Assembly: GCA_021613535.1 (NCBI GenBank)
Contig: CP075494.1
Span: 2,852,001 to 2,916,000, forward strand
DNA length: 64,000 nt
DNA from: Adineta vaga
Taxonomy: Eukaryota > Rotifera
Reading direction: 5' to 3'
The notes under the pieces were generated by a model. The model saw only the letters and a program-made list of their open reading frames with translations, made no database searches and was not told where the DNA came from. Below are positions 46,486-59,156 of the stretch, piece by piece. A program made the translations under genes and the position numbers. The stretch's first letter is position 1. Every line of letters begins with the position of its first letter.

Positions 46486-47907
46486 AGTAATGGTTAAACG
46501 AACTCAGAATATTTAAAAATCAGACAAAAAAAAATTTCAGAATGAAAATTGTGTTGTAATTAGAGAAGAAACAAGATCAGTTAAGATGTCAATAATGAAT
46601 GAACGGCAATTTCAATGTTCTATGATAACCTGTTTAACATTTGCTGTTGTCACCATATTGAATACTCGTCAATGCAAAGCAGTTTAGAATCTTACTAATA
46701 TTTTTGAGGTTATTGTGTTTTCGTACTGAGCTAGTCAAGGAACCAAAAGATGTCAAGTATCGTTTGAACATATGAAGAAACCATAAAGATGTATAACATT
46801 TGAAAATAATATTTTATGTAATCTGATATTGTTTGAATCGGAATATCACAAATATTGTAATAAATATTACAGAGAGAAAAGAGACAAGCTGCAATTATCA
46901 ATCATGCTTTCGTTTTAATCATTTTTATGTTTTTTTTTCATGGAAATAGAACCAACTACTACATGCACATTTACATCCACATCAAGTTTAACAACAGCAG
47001 TAAATAATAGTAGGTAATAGACTGAAGAATTATCACATTCTATACAATGACAAAAAAATTTAGTTGAAAGGAAGAAAGAAAGAGTTATATACAAGTCATG
47101 AAATAAAAGAAAGATTCCTAAAACATTTTCTTATTATTATTTTTCTTACTTTCAATATGATTAAGTGAAAAGAGCTTTTCATTTCGAAAATATTGAGTTG
47201 ATTGAAATGATTTTGTCGTATGACATGAGCAACCATTCTCTACCAATAAACTTCACTTATTTTCGTATTACTTTGGGGGCATTAATAATATCCGAAAATG
47301 TGCTGAAAAGATTCGCCGTCGCATTCGGTATCGTTTCATATACACCTTTGATTAATTCAAGAATAGGTTAATTCACGTTCTTATACACTCTCGTCCTTTG
47401 GCCATTTCTCAGTTTTGGATTGATTCTAATCAGAGTAATTATCTTTGCTTTGTAAATTATTGAAAAAATAGAAATTCTTTTTGCATAATCGATCTCTTTT
47501 ACATTATCGATAATTTAACTTATTACAGTTTATTCATTTTATGAATATTTATATCATCAAACAACAATTAATGGTGTATAGATTGTTTTTTTTATCTTTT
47601 TGTTGATTTAATACGTAATTTCGCAACTTGGTGTAATAAATACTTTTATCCTCACTCAGTCAATTGCCGTTGCTGTTACATTGCTTTGAAATGAATAATA
47701 ATTAAAATTTGTTCTTGTTTGGACTTTTATCTTTGTACTCTGTTTTTAAACAACATCGAAATATAGCAGAGCAACTTACTTCATTCTGCCGCGTGACAAG
47801 GTTGAGATAAAACTATTTCAAATATTTCAGTTAATTTCTTATCTTTATCAAAAGCTACAAACAAACACAGAAAGAGAATAGGCATACATAAAATTATTTC
47901 AGTTACG
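46486..47907. other. Intergenic, no gene recognised
   Basis: AT-rich DNA with short frames only (longest about 68 codons at 47165), none with family motifs. The 5' region of the following multi-domain gene lies at the right edge. Confidence 0.5.
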
Positions 47908-50900
47908 ATGAAAGAGTCTCTCAAAACAAATACAACTAAAGAGACTATGGGCATCTCTATTGCAGAGAACAGTCAATCTACCAAAATTTCGATGCAAGCA
48001 ACAACAGTGCTCGTTTGTAATCATTCGTTTCGAATGAATCTTCGTTCATTCTGTTCACTGTTTAGTGATACTATTTGTATCACTATCTTAATCAGTGGAC
48101 TTTTATTCGGTCTAATACAAGGTAAAAATTCTGACATGTTACTAATACTCTGGCGTCGAGATCTATAACAATCATAGTCTCAATACTATCAGTTTTCCTT
48201 TTTCAATATATAATTGGATCTTCTGTGCAATCTATTTTAACAGAGTGAATTTTTACGCATACTATTAATCGAATCTAACGGCGAAATTTAGATATGAGGA
48301 TTCATCCCAAAACACTATTGTTATTATGATATTGATTCAGACCTATTGATTATCCCTATGCGAAGATATATTTACTATAACCTCATGTCAATGTTGAAAA
48401 TCAGTCTTACCGTAATGATTATCAGATATGAGAAAGTATTGAGATTCTGTACACTATAGAGTATGTAAAAATATTTGACTAATACATTGACTCTTTCATA
48501 TAGCTAGATACTATTGAAAACATATTGGATCGATTGTTGATAATTTATGTATGACTTTAGATGATGGCGAGCATAGAATTTAAGTTAAGACTAACAGTTT
48601 GATATAAATTCCAACTTTTAAATTATAAGAAGTGAATATTGTCGCTATCTTCTACTATTTGTTCTAGAATCAACAGCTGTGCCATTGGCAACTGCTCAAG
48701 GAGATGTGACAATGATTTTTTCTGGTGTTTGGACTGAAAACAGTCCAAAGTTTTCTCGCACTTTGCGCCAATCGGAAGAACATTTCTTTTATCAAGCAAT
48801 TGAAATAAAAGTTCCGATAATGGGTACTTACACGTTCACCAGTAGAAGTGCAATCAATACATATGGTTATATCTACGACACTGATTTCGACTCTAACAAT
48901 GCTAACTTAAATCTAATATCACAAGACGATGATGGCGATGGCAAAGGACAATTCAAAATCACTACTTTTCTGCATCCTGATCACCGATATATTTTGGTTG
49001 CTACGACCAATACTGCGGAAATTACTGGAGAATTCTCGATTATGTCATCTGGTCCTACTGCAGTGAATGTACTTTCTAGAGCTGATAGTAAGTAGTATAT
49101 ACATGCAACGCTTCAATAGAGATGAGAAAGTTTATCATACTAAATCATATTTTGTCATACTAATTAATTTATCTTTAATTTTTACAGATATTACTTCAAT
49201 ATATTCGAGTTCATTATCATTCAACAGTCAAATATTTGTTCGACCCGATGGTTTTGATGATGAGTTCTACTTCTATGAAGCTATACAGATTAGCGTGTCT
49301 ACTGCTGGTACTTATGTATTTACGAGCGACAGCCATGTTGACAGTATTGGCTACTTCTATAACTCACCATTCGATCCATCCGATCCAACGATGAATTTAA
49401 TTACTGAGGATGATGATAGTGGTGATGACATCAACTTCAGTATAGAAGTATACCTTCAAGCGGGACAAAACTACGTTCTTGTAGTTACAACACACAGCGA
49501 ATTTGTTACAGGAAGATTTTCTGTCTCTTCATTTGGCCCAGCTTCCATCAGTTTTACGTCTATCATCGCATCAACAAGTCAACCAATAACAATGTGTAAG
49601 TTCATCATCACTTTGATCTATTTCCTAATTTATTTTTTTGTAGCACCTACTCCGCCTACTACGCTATCATCCTATTCGAGTGCACTCTCCTCTAGTAGTC
49701 TAATATATGTTCAACCCGACGCTAACGACGATGAATACTTCTATTATCAGGCTATACAATTTACTATTTCTACTGCTGGTACTTACACTTTCACAAGTGA
49801 CAGTGACATTGACACTATGGGCTACCTTTACAATTCAACTTTTGACCCATCTAATCCGTCGATGAATTTAATCGCCGAAGATGATGATGATGGTGATATT
49901 CCGCTACAATTTCGTATCCGAATTTATCTCGAATCTGGACGAACCTACGTTCTTGTGGTTACAACGAATGCTGAATTAACTACAGGAAGTTTCTCTATCT
50001 CTGCCTTTGGTCCAGCTTCCATTAATCTTATGTCCATCATTCCATCAACAAGTCAACCAATAGTAACAAGTAAGTCCATCACCCATTTTATCTATCTCTC
50101 AATTTATTTTTTTTCCTAGCACCATCTGTACCTACCGTAACATCATCATATTCAAGTGCACTTTCATCTAGTAGTCAAATATTTTACCGACCTGAAGGTC
50201 ACAAAGACAAATTCTACTACTTGCAAGCTATCGAGTTTAGTATTTCTACTGCCGGTATTTATACATTTACGAGCGACAGCATGTTTGATACTATTGGCTA
50301 TTTTTACGACTCACCTTTTGATCCCTTCAATCCATTGATGAATTTAATCACTGAGGACGATGATAGTGGTGACGGATTTCAGTTTCTTATTGAAGTTAAC
50401 CTCGAAGCTGGACGAACCTATGTTCTCGTGTTAACAACGCATTCAGGACTTGTTACGGGAAATTTCTCTGTTTCCGCTGTTGGTCCAGCTTCTATCAATC
50501 TTATTTCAATCATGGCATCAACAAGTCGGCCAATAATAACACGTAAGTTATACATCAAGATTTTTCTTCACACAGTATAAGAAATAATATCGTTTAGCTG
50601 CTTAAATACTAAGTAGTTTGTAATGAACTCATTTTATTTGTGATTGTTTTTTATTCTTTTAGAACCCACTACGCCTTCTGTGTCATCCACATATAGAAGT
50701 GCACTAACGTTTAGTAGTCCAGTCTATGATAGACCTGAGGGTAACACCGATTATTACTATTATTTTCAAGCAATAAGAATCACTACACCCACAGCTGCTA
50801 CTTATGTTTTCACAAGCGACAGTGATATCGACACCAGAGGTTATTTTTATCAAAATTCTTTTGATCCATCCGATCCAATGACAAATTTAGTCACAGAGGA

Positions 50901-53900
50901 TGATGATAGTGGCCCTCAACTGCAATTTCGTATCCAAGTTTATCTCCAACCTGGGCGTACGTACATTCTTGTGGTAACTACTCACAGAGAACATGCGATT
51001 GGAAATTTTTCGATCTCATCAGTTGGTGTTGGTCCAGCATCTGTTACTTTTATGTCAATCACTGCATCAACAAGTCGACCGATAATAACACGTAAGTTTC
51101 TCATGAAATTTTTTATGTCATTAATATAATTTTTTGTAGCGTCCACTCCATCGCCTATATTAGCAAAATATGCCGGTGCATTATCCGCCAACAGTCCAGG
51201 ATTCTTTCGACCTCTAGCCTTGACAAATGAATACCACTATTTTCAAGCTTTACAAGTCACTGTATCCACAGCTGGTATTTACATATTCACGAGCAATAGC
51301 TCTATGGATACAAGAGGCTATTTTTATCAAAAATCTTTTGATCCATCCGATCCAACAACAAACTTGGTTACTGATAATGATGATGGTGGTGGTAAATTGC
51401 AATTTCGTATTCAGGTATACTTACAACCTGGACGTACATATTATTCTTGTGGTCACAACACATAGACACAATATTATGGGAGATTTCGAGGTCTTAGCCG
51501 TTGGTCCCACTTTCGCCAGTCTTACGCCGATTGTACCGTCAACAAGTCGACCCATAACAACACGTAAGTTCTCTAGCAGTGATCCAAACTAAACTAATTC
51601 TTTTGTGAATTTATTTTAGAACCAACAACACCTACGTATCCGACGTCTTTTGTGGGCGAATTAGCGACTAGCAGTTCAATATTTTATCGACCTCAAAGTT
51701 GGTCAAACGATTACTACTATTTTCAAGCAATACAAGTTAACGTACCTATGAATGGTACTTATGTTTTCACGAGCAACAGCTCAATCGACACTAGAGGCTA
51801 CTTTTATCAAAATAGTTTTGATCCATCAAATGCAACGATAAACTTGATTGCTGACAATGATGATGGTGGTGGTAATAAGCAATTTCGTATCCAAGTTAGT
51901 CTCGAATCTGGAAAAACGTACATTCTTGTGGTAACAACACATAAGGAACAAGTTACGGGAGCCTACACTGTTTTAGCTGTTGGTCCAGCCATCGCCAGTC
52001 TTTCGTTCATTACACCATCAACGAGTCGACCTATTACAATACGTAAGTTTCTCACCAATGTTTTCTCCAAGATTCGAGTATATGTTGATTTCTTATTCAT
52101 TTTTTGTGGCATGCATTTAAAACATCGTTTGTCTTGAATTCTTTTAGCTTCTACAACCCCTTCTGTACCATCGACGTATACAGGTGCACTATCTCCCGAT
52201 GGTTTAAGTTTTTCGCGACCTGGGGATACGACAAAACGTCGGTTCTACTTTCAAGCGATTCAAGTCAGTATATCTACAGCTGGTACTTACAAGTTCAGAA
52301 GCAACAGTACAATAGATACCAGAGGCTATTTCTATAATGACACTTTCTATCCATACAATGCAACAGCGAATTTGATTACCGATAATGATGATGGCGGTGG
52401 TAGTTTGCAATTTCTCATTGAAGTTTATCTCCGGGTTGGTCAGACGTACGTTCTGGTGGTCACAACACATAGAGAAAATGTTACGGGAAGTTTCTTAGTA
52501 TTAGCCACTGGACCAGCTGTCGCTAGTCTTGTACCAATAACACCACCAACAACTACATCGACAACAACACGTAAGTTGTTCGTGAATAATTTGTTCTTAA
52601 TAGGTTACGTGACTAAACTGTCCACGGGGCTTAGCTAAGTCTATAAGAAAGTCGAGAGAAGATCGGTATCACCGATGGATGTAAAAAGTTGTGTAGAAGT
52701 TTAAAGAAATTACTCACGGTTTATACAGTATTTATCTATCACAATTGTTTTACCCTGATCTCGGGTATAAGATATGGATGTTGTTATCATCAATTTTTTG
52801 CGACAGTTTATTTTAACACCTGTCTCTGAAACTTCTTTTCATAATTTCTACTTTCTTTATTTTGTAGCATCTACTATGCCTTCCATATTGACATTCTACA
52901 TCAATGCAATATCGTCCACTAGTCCAACATTTTACCGGCCGAATGGTGGTAGCAACGGTTATTACTATCATGCTTTGGAAGTCACTGTGTCCATAAGCGG
53001 TACTTACTCCTTCAGTGTCGATTCGTATGTCGGTGCTGTTAGCTATCTTTATGATACATCTTTTGATCCCTTAAATCCGTCAACAAATTTGATCACTCAA
53101 CAAGATAATAGCCGCATTGTTCTTCAATCTGGACGTAAATACATTCTCGTCGTCACGACCTCTCAACCATCTATTATGGGATCGTTCTGGATATCGGCTC
53201 GTGGTCCTGCTACACTTACTCTAACATCGATGGAAACACCAACAGGTAAGCCAGTAGAACACGAAATTAGAGTCGTACAAAATGAATCACAGTAGATGTA
53301 CGTGAGAGTTTATCTGTGAATTGAAATTAGTCGATGAAACTGAGGAAATAAATCCGATAAGTACATTATAGTTTGGAACAAGGAAGTGCTTGAATTATAC
53401 CGACAAATTAAATAAATTTTGGCATACTTTTAATGTTTGGGTAACTAAAATTAGAAGCTACTTGAAAATGATCACATGAAAAAAGAAATCATTCACTAGA
53501 AACAAAGAGTTTAGATTGAGGAAATATTCTTTTACTTGTTTTTGATTTCATCTTAATTAGATATGAAATTACAGACCATACTAAGAAAAAATCTCGACAA
53601 AAAAGTCTATAGATAAGTTATACAGTCGAGTAAATTTTCCCATCAAACGCTTATTCTGCCATTGATCAGAGAAACAATAGTTTTGAAAAAAGAAAGTTAA
53701 TTAAATGCTAATTAGACTAGAATTGCTTTATTTTTATGATTTGTTCGATGAAATAATTGCTTTGAAAACAGTAAGAAGTGATAAAATGTGGATTGAATTA
53801 TGTCCACAAGAATGTATCGATTTTTAAACAGCTTCAGTCTCAACCTCAACCATCCTTGGTTTATATGATCATTTGCGACGAATGTTTTGATACTTATACT

Positions 53901-54383
53901 ATCTATTTTTTAATCTTGATCTTTGTAATGATAATCGTATGATTTACATTATTTGATGGATTATTTAGTCACTACGACGGATGGTCCAACTCAATCGACG
54001 CAAGGTGTATCAAGTACTACTCTTGGATCATCGGCAACAATCGAAACAGGCACAATAACAATAACTGGTAAGTTGATCGATTTATCAAATGTTGCTTATT
54101 GATCATCAACTGATCAAAAAGAACTTTATTTTGAGTAGTTTCCTATTCGGGTTCTCTGAATAAAATATATCTAGGCTTTTATATATGTATAATTTATTGT
54201 GCCCTATGATCTTAAAAGAGTTCTAAAGAGACAGTAATTCATTTAATAAGTATGTCCATTAGCAAAACTTCATAAAAATAGGAAATTCAAAAAGATTTTT
54301 TTATATTCTGTTTGATATGTTTTTTAGTCGTGTGTATGCTGATCATTTCAACACTACAAATATTTCAACAGCGTATATTCTAA
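47908..54383 (+). CDS. Type II membrane protein with nine tandem PPC-like extracellular domains, 12 exons
   Basis: Exons 47908-48121, 48668-49087, 49188-49595, 49644-50069, 50120-50542, 50663-51091, 51140-51563, 51620-52042, 52148-52570, 52868-53245, 53969-54067 and 54328-54383. Exon 1 encodes a cytosolic tail and membrane anchor (ICITILISGLLFGLIQ). Exons 2-10 each encode one copy of a ~140-residue beta domain: YYFQAIQVTVSTAGTYVFTS, then DTRGYFYQNSFDPS, an acidic DDDSGD loop (possible calcium site), GRTYILVVTTH and GPAS. It resembles bacterial PPC domains. A Thr-rich exon 11 and a short hydrophobic exon 12 end the protein. All internal exons are phase 1-1, so each can be gained, lost or skipped in frame. 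Exon 7 has one extra base at about 51441 that shifts the frame. The last two exons are the least certain. Confidence 0.75.
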
Positions 54384-54512
54384 TTGAACTACAATGATAT
54401 TTTTTATTTGTTCAAACAAATAGTTCGGCCATTTTTTATGTTTGAAGTATTTTTTCAATAAAGATTGATTACTATTAATTAAAAGTAACGAATTCTACGA
54501 AAGAATTACGCA

Positions 54513-54656
54513 GGTGAAGGTGTGGGTAAGATTGGATATGGGCGTACCTAAGAGAATAGTGTAGATTCAGAAATGAGATCTTCACACTCACATTCAGAAC
54601 ATCACACGTCAATTTATCTACATGGGTCTATCACACCCACAACCACACCCTCAAGA
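54513..54656. repeat. Long telomere-like palindrome 3' of the multi-domain gene
   Basis: The left arm is GTGAAGGTGTGGGTAAG and the right arm is CACACCCACAACCACACCCTC with AAGAT. About 95 bp lie between, containing smaller pairings (GGATATGGG, CACACTCACATTC). It starts 130 bp past the predicted stop. Nothing else was recognised in 54657-55228. Confidence 0.6.
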
Positions 54657-55840
54657 TTTTTAAAATCTTAGATTGTCTACTTATCTTTTCAATTTTTTAT
54701 GTTAGATTTGAACAAGGCTTTGTAACATTTTAAATTTGACATATATTTCATCTCGTGAAATGAACAATTAGACTAAACAGAAACATAGATTTATTTCATT
54801 CATAGAAATACGAACTGATATAAAAGAAAAAATAAAGTTTTCAACTCTATCTCAACTCCTATAGACATTTTAATCGATTTGTATAAGTATTTGGAAGAAA
54901 ATTCATTCATTTTTGAACAAACAGTATTCTCTTCTATGATAAAATTAGAAAGAAGATCATTCAACAGATACTAATAAAACCAAGAAAAATTTATAATTAG
55001 ACCTATTTTCCTATTAAATAGATCCATCTTTTCTCTCTTGCATTCACTGTTTCATCAAATATCTTGAAATGACATAGTTGTTCTCACTTTGTATATTTTA
55101 ATTTTCATGAAATGTTTTTTTCTTATGATCCCTGTAGTTCTAGAATTATGCATTTACGTCATTGCGACGTAAAAATAATCAGCTTTCTTTTCTGTCACAT
55201 TCATTTGAAATTTTTACGCATTGTATTAATGTCAACATCAGCATTTCTCTATTCCTTTCAAGAAAATCTATTTAAATATGGTGGTCATATACTTATAGCT
55301 ATTGGTACTATAAGTTCTATATTGAATCTAATAGTATTTACACAGAATACTCTACGAAAAAATCCATGTACAATATGTTTTATTACTTTTAATAGTGTCA
55401 ATCTTGTTTACTTCTACTTGGGTCTTCTTTTGGTAGTACTCGGATATGGTTATGGTATCGATTCAAGTGCAACTAACATAGCCTTTTGTCGATTTCGTTA
55501 CTATATAGGGTTCCTTTTCGCATCTTGGGAATCGTCTTGTCTCATTTTAGCCTCTATTGATCGGACATTAGCCACTTCACCAAATGCTTCAACAAGAAAA
55601 CTTAGCACACGTCGATTGATTATTATAATTATCATTATTATATGTTTATTTTGGGCAATATTTCATGTTCATGCATTAATTCATATGCAAATCCTTCAAT
55701 ATGGACCTAATTATTTCATTTGCTATTATGAACTAGGTGCATATACAACATTCGTCACTTATTATTCACTTTTAACCCTTTGAGGACCGCTGACCCATAT
55801 GTGAGTCGTGACGTTTTTTTCATAAATTTATGTCATGTAT

Positions 55841-55950
55841 TCTTTCCTTACGTCATATGTACTTTTCGATCTTCTATATTCTTCCATGACGTCATGTGTT
55901 CTTCCTTTACATCATATGTATTGTTCGATTCTCTTCCATTACGTCACATG
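55841..55950 (+). repeat. Subterminal CRE-like repeats of the piggyBac element
   Basis: Four related ~20-bp blocks (CTTACGTCATATG, ATGACGTCATGTG, TTTACATCATATG, ATTACGTCACATG) start at about 55848, 55886, 55907 and 55938. They are joined by a TTTCGATTCT-like spacer. Subterminal repeats often bind transposase; the TGACGTCA core also matches a CREB/ATF site, so a promoter role is possible. Confidence 0.55.
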
Positions 55951-55989
55951 GATCTTTCTATTCTGTTCTCGTTGATCTTGTTCAAAACC

Positions 55990-55998
55990 TATATATAG
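55990..55998 (+). promoter_or_regulatory. Candidate TATA box of the piggyBac transposase
   Basis: CTATATATAG lies about 130 bp before the first transposase ATG and between the subterminal repeats and the coding region. The position suits a polymerase II promoter, but it is one AT-rich match in an AT-rich genome. Confidence 0.35.
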
Positions 55999-56128
55999 TC
56001 TTTCACTTTTCATAATAAATGAATTGTGTTTATCGCATACAACTATCTTTGGCTATTGCCTAATAGAAGCAATCAGTATTTCCGAAAGGATCAACTTCAC
56101 AAAATTTTACTTTTGATATCATTGAAAA

Positions 56129-57854
56129 ATGGCGCGTCGCAAAACTTCTTCAGATCACGAAATTTCAGAAATTTTACAAAACGCTGAATCTGCAAGTGAA
56201 TCAAGTGAAGATGATATCGAACAAAACTATGAATCTACTGATGATTCTGGAGAACCGAACGACATCTCTATGCGTTCTGCAAATATTTCCAACTCATCGA
56301 ATGATGATAATTCTCCACCACCGAAAAGAAAAAATGGCCCCACCAGAGAGAAAATGGAAAGAGGGTACGTTTATTCCAAAAATTGAACAATTTACTATTA
56401 CCCATTCTGGAATTTCAAACAACTTACTAAACACTTCTTTGGAAACACCACTTGATTTCTTTGAACTTTTTTTCGACTCATCACTTATTGGAAATATTGT
56501 AACACAAACTAATATTTATCAAAATCAGAACAATTCTACCGCTGCAGCAAAAACTGCTCCATGGATCGACACAAATATTCAAGAAATGTATGTTTTTTTT
56601 GCTGCTGCTATACTCATGTCTTATACCAAGAAAAATCGTATAAAAGATTTTTGGTCCACTGATGATCTTATCTCAACGCCAATTTTCGGTAGATTATTTA
56701 CACGGAACAGATATTTATCACTTTTACGTTATTTGCATTTCAACGACAATATATGTTCTACTCCCGGTGATCGACTCGTCAAATTAAAACCTATTTTACT
56801 GAATTTGAAAGAAAAATTCAGTAAATCTATGTACCCATACAAAAATCTTGTGATCGATGAAAGTTTGATGTTGTGGCGAGGAAGACTACTATTCAAGCAA
56901 TACATACCAACTAAGCGACATCGATTTGGTGTTAAATTATTTATATTATGCGACTGCAAAACTAGATATATATTGGATTTCATTATATACACGGGAAGTA
57001 CAACTGAAATAAAAGAATTTCCTTCATTGGGAATATCAGCATCAATCGTCATGACACTCATGGAAAAATATCTTCAAGTTGGTCATGTACTTTATTTGGA
57101 TAATTGGTATTCCAGTCCTGCTCTATATGAAACACTACATGACATGAAAACTGGAGCTTGTGGAACAGTCCGCTCAAATCGTATTGGCTTGCCGAAAATT
57201 CTCAAGAAATTGAAAGAAGGAGAAAAAGTGTCTCAATTTACAGATAATCTCTTATATCTCAGATGGTATGATAAGAGGGAGATAAACATGCTGACTACTG
57301 TCCATAACGATGACATGATTCGAACTGGAAAAATCAACCACATCACAAATGAACCAGTTGTAAAACCGCTATGTATTGTGGACTACAACTCAAATGTGGG
57401 AGCAGTAGATAACACAGATATGCAAGTCAGTTTTTCTGAATGTATCAGAAAAACAGTTAAGTGGTACAAAAAGTTATTTTTTCACATTTTGGACATGACT
57501 CTTCTCAATGCTTACATTATGTACAAGGAAAAAACTGGGAAAAGACTCAAGTTTTTAGATTATCGCCTAGAAGTTGTACGTGAGATCGTTCAAAAGTTTG
57601 GAAATATGAAAAAAGAAGGTAGAGGAAGACCATCATTGTCATCAACACCTCTTCGTCTTACCGCAAGACATTTTCCATCCCGTATACAATTAAATGGTGA
57701 GCAAACTATCCGAAGACGAAGATGTATTGTCTGCAGTAGAACAGAACTTGGACCAAAAAAGCGTACCAATACTTTATATGAATGTGTCGAGTGTGATGTT
57801 GGTTTATGTGTCGATGAATGTTTTAAAAAATATCATACTTTAAACTGTTTTTAA
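56129..57854 (+). CDS. piggyBac transposase, probable one-base frameshift near the N-terminus
   Basis: A DDE_Tnp_1_7-type transposase. The acidic Ser-rich N-terminus (from 56129, MARRKTSSDHEISE) and the catalytic body (frame open from 56196 to 57854) lie in different frames. They meet near 56355, where a run of four A has one base more than continuity requires. The three catalytic aspartates are present, in VIDESLM, LYLDNWYSS and GAVDNTDMQ. A C-terminal Cys-rich zinc-binding domain (CIVCSRTE, YECVECDVGLCVDECF) is intact; this domain normally contacts the inverted repeats. The enzyme would be nuclear and catalyse TTAA-specific cut and paste. With the shift it may be inactive, unless the extra base is a sequencing error. 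Confidence 0.9.
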
Positions 57855-58392
57855 ATAGATATGGACCCTTTTCATGTGTTTTAGAAAGTAAAAATAAAAA
57901 TAAAAAAGCTTAATTTCTTTCAAAATTAAACCGGTCCCCAAAGGGTTAATCAATAGTCTATTTCCACCTGTTCTCATGTTCATTTTTGGATTTTGGACAG
58001 TGAAAAATATTCGTAGAATTCGTCGTCCAGTGCGATACTCTGGTACGACTAATTTAAACGTTGCTGTGATTGGTAGACCACAAATACTTCAATCAAAAGA
58101 TCAACAGTTGATTCGGATATTACTTGTGGAACTTATCACTTATATTCTGTGCAAATGTCCAATTACAACCTGCTATATTTATCTAGAAATTACACGACAT
58201 ACTGAAAAAAGTACAGAACAAGAACTGATTGAACAATGCATTTTATCATTAACAATTTTCGTGTATTTTATCGAGAATAGTATTAGTTGTTATGCAAATA
58301 TCTTGGTATCAAAAACCTTTCGTTCAGAACTAAAACGTATTTTGTTCAATGTTCGTCAAGTGTGTCGATCATCACATTATTAGCTATACCAA

Positions 58393-58450
58393 ATATCGGG
58401 TGTGGGTATCTATACTATCTATTTATATTACACCCACACCCTCAAGATAT
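58393..58450. repeat. Telomere-like hairpin 3' of the split GPCR gene
   Basis: Left ATATCGGGTGTGGGTA, right TACACCCACACCCTCAAGAT; the loop is about 20 bp. It starts only 10 bp past the receptor stop codon, the closest such spacing in the window. Bases 58451-59156 show no gene. Confidence 0.75.
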
Positions 58451-59156
58451 GTGATATGCTTTGTTGATTGCTAATTAGGAGAAATCCAAATCTTTAATTT
58501 TCTATATAAAATTTTGATGAAAATAGTAGAATTCTATTTTCTACGACATTTTCTTCTCTTTCTGTTTCTTTCTCTGCCAAGTCTCGTTACGTAACTTCTG
58601 CATACACATTGTCTGTTCTAATTCTATTCATTCACTCTATTATACCATATTCATCTTGGATGTCCTTGAAGAAGATCTTTTTAATTTCTATAAAAAACGT
58701 GCCTTTTTTTGAGAAACTCCACACTCTCTATTCTATAAACAAACGCTAGCTTGTTATCTAAAAATTATATACCATATATATATAGAATAAAAACCATCTT
58801 TCCATCTCAATTAATAACTGTTTGATAGACTATATTCTCATTTTCATATGGTAAAATAGAGTTTATTAAAACAAATCTCTTTATATTGTATAAATGTTCA
58901 TCCATCAAAAGTAATTAAATTATTCTTCAGTAGAAATATCTAGTCATTTTTAATCTTACACATAAATGAACAAAAATAGAAGAAGTTACATATATGTCGT
59001 AGGATAGATTAAAATTTTCTTTGATTTGCATGAGTTCAGTTTAAAATACTCTTAGTTGAAATCAAAATTATTTTAAAGTGAGGCGAATATAACTTCAGCA
59101 CGACATATATATTAAAAAGCAACATTTAATAAAGCATTTTTACATTTCCTGCTAAG

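Larger units (their letters stand above)
55776..57945 (+). mobile_element. piggyBac DNA transposon with TTAA target duplication
   Basis: A 2170-bp element between TTAA at 55772-55775 and TTAA at 57946-57949. Terminal inverted repeats are 14 bp with one mismatch: CCCTTTGAGGACCG on the left and, reverse-complemented, CCCTTTGGGGACCG on the right. It carries one transposase gene in the same orientation as the host receptor. The 5' subterminal region has about four spaced copies of an ACGTCATATG-like motif. Clean ends and intact TTAA copies indicate a recent insertion. Confidence 0.95.
55229..58383 (+). pseudogene. Rhodopsin-like GPCR split by a piggyBac insertion
   Basis: Coding segments 55229-55775 and 57950-58383 are the two halves of a receptor in the same family as the genes at 18012 and 30674: YGGHILIAIGTISSILN, LRKNPCTIC, LILASIDRTLATSPNAST, then after the break FGFWTVKNIRRIRR and SKDQQLIRILLVEL. 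The insertion lies in the TM5 region. Counting one TTAA copy, the two halves sum to 327 codons in one frame with no other lesion, so the disruption looks recent. As it stands the allele would yield only TM1-TM5. Confidence 0.9.

Noticed and set aside
117-58450. The G-rich palindromes as a CRISPR array or true telomere
   Set aside because: Copies are kilobases apart with no regular spacers, and they are single palindromic units inside gene-rich DNA, not a chromosome end.
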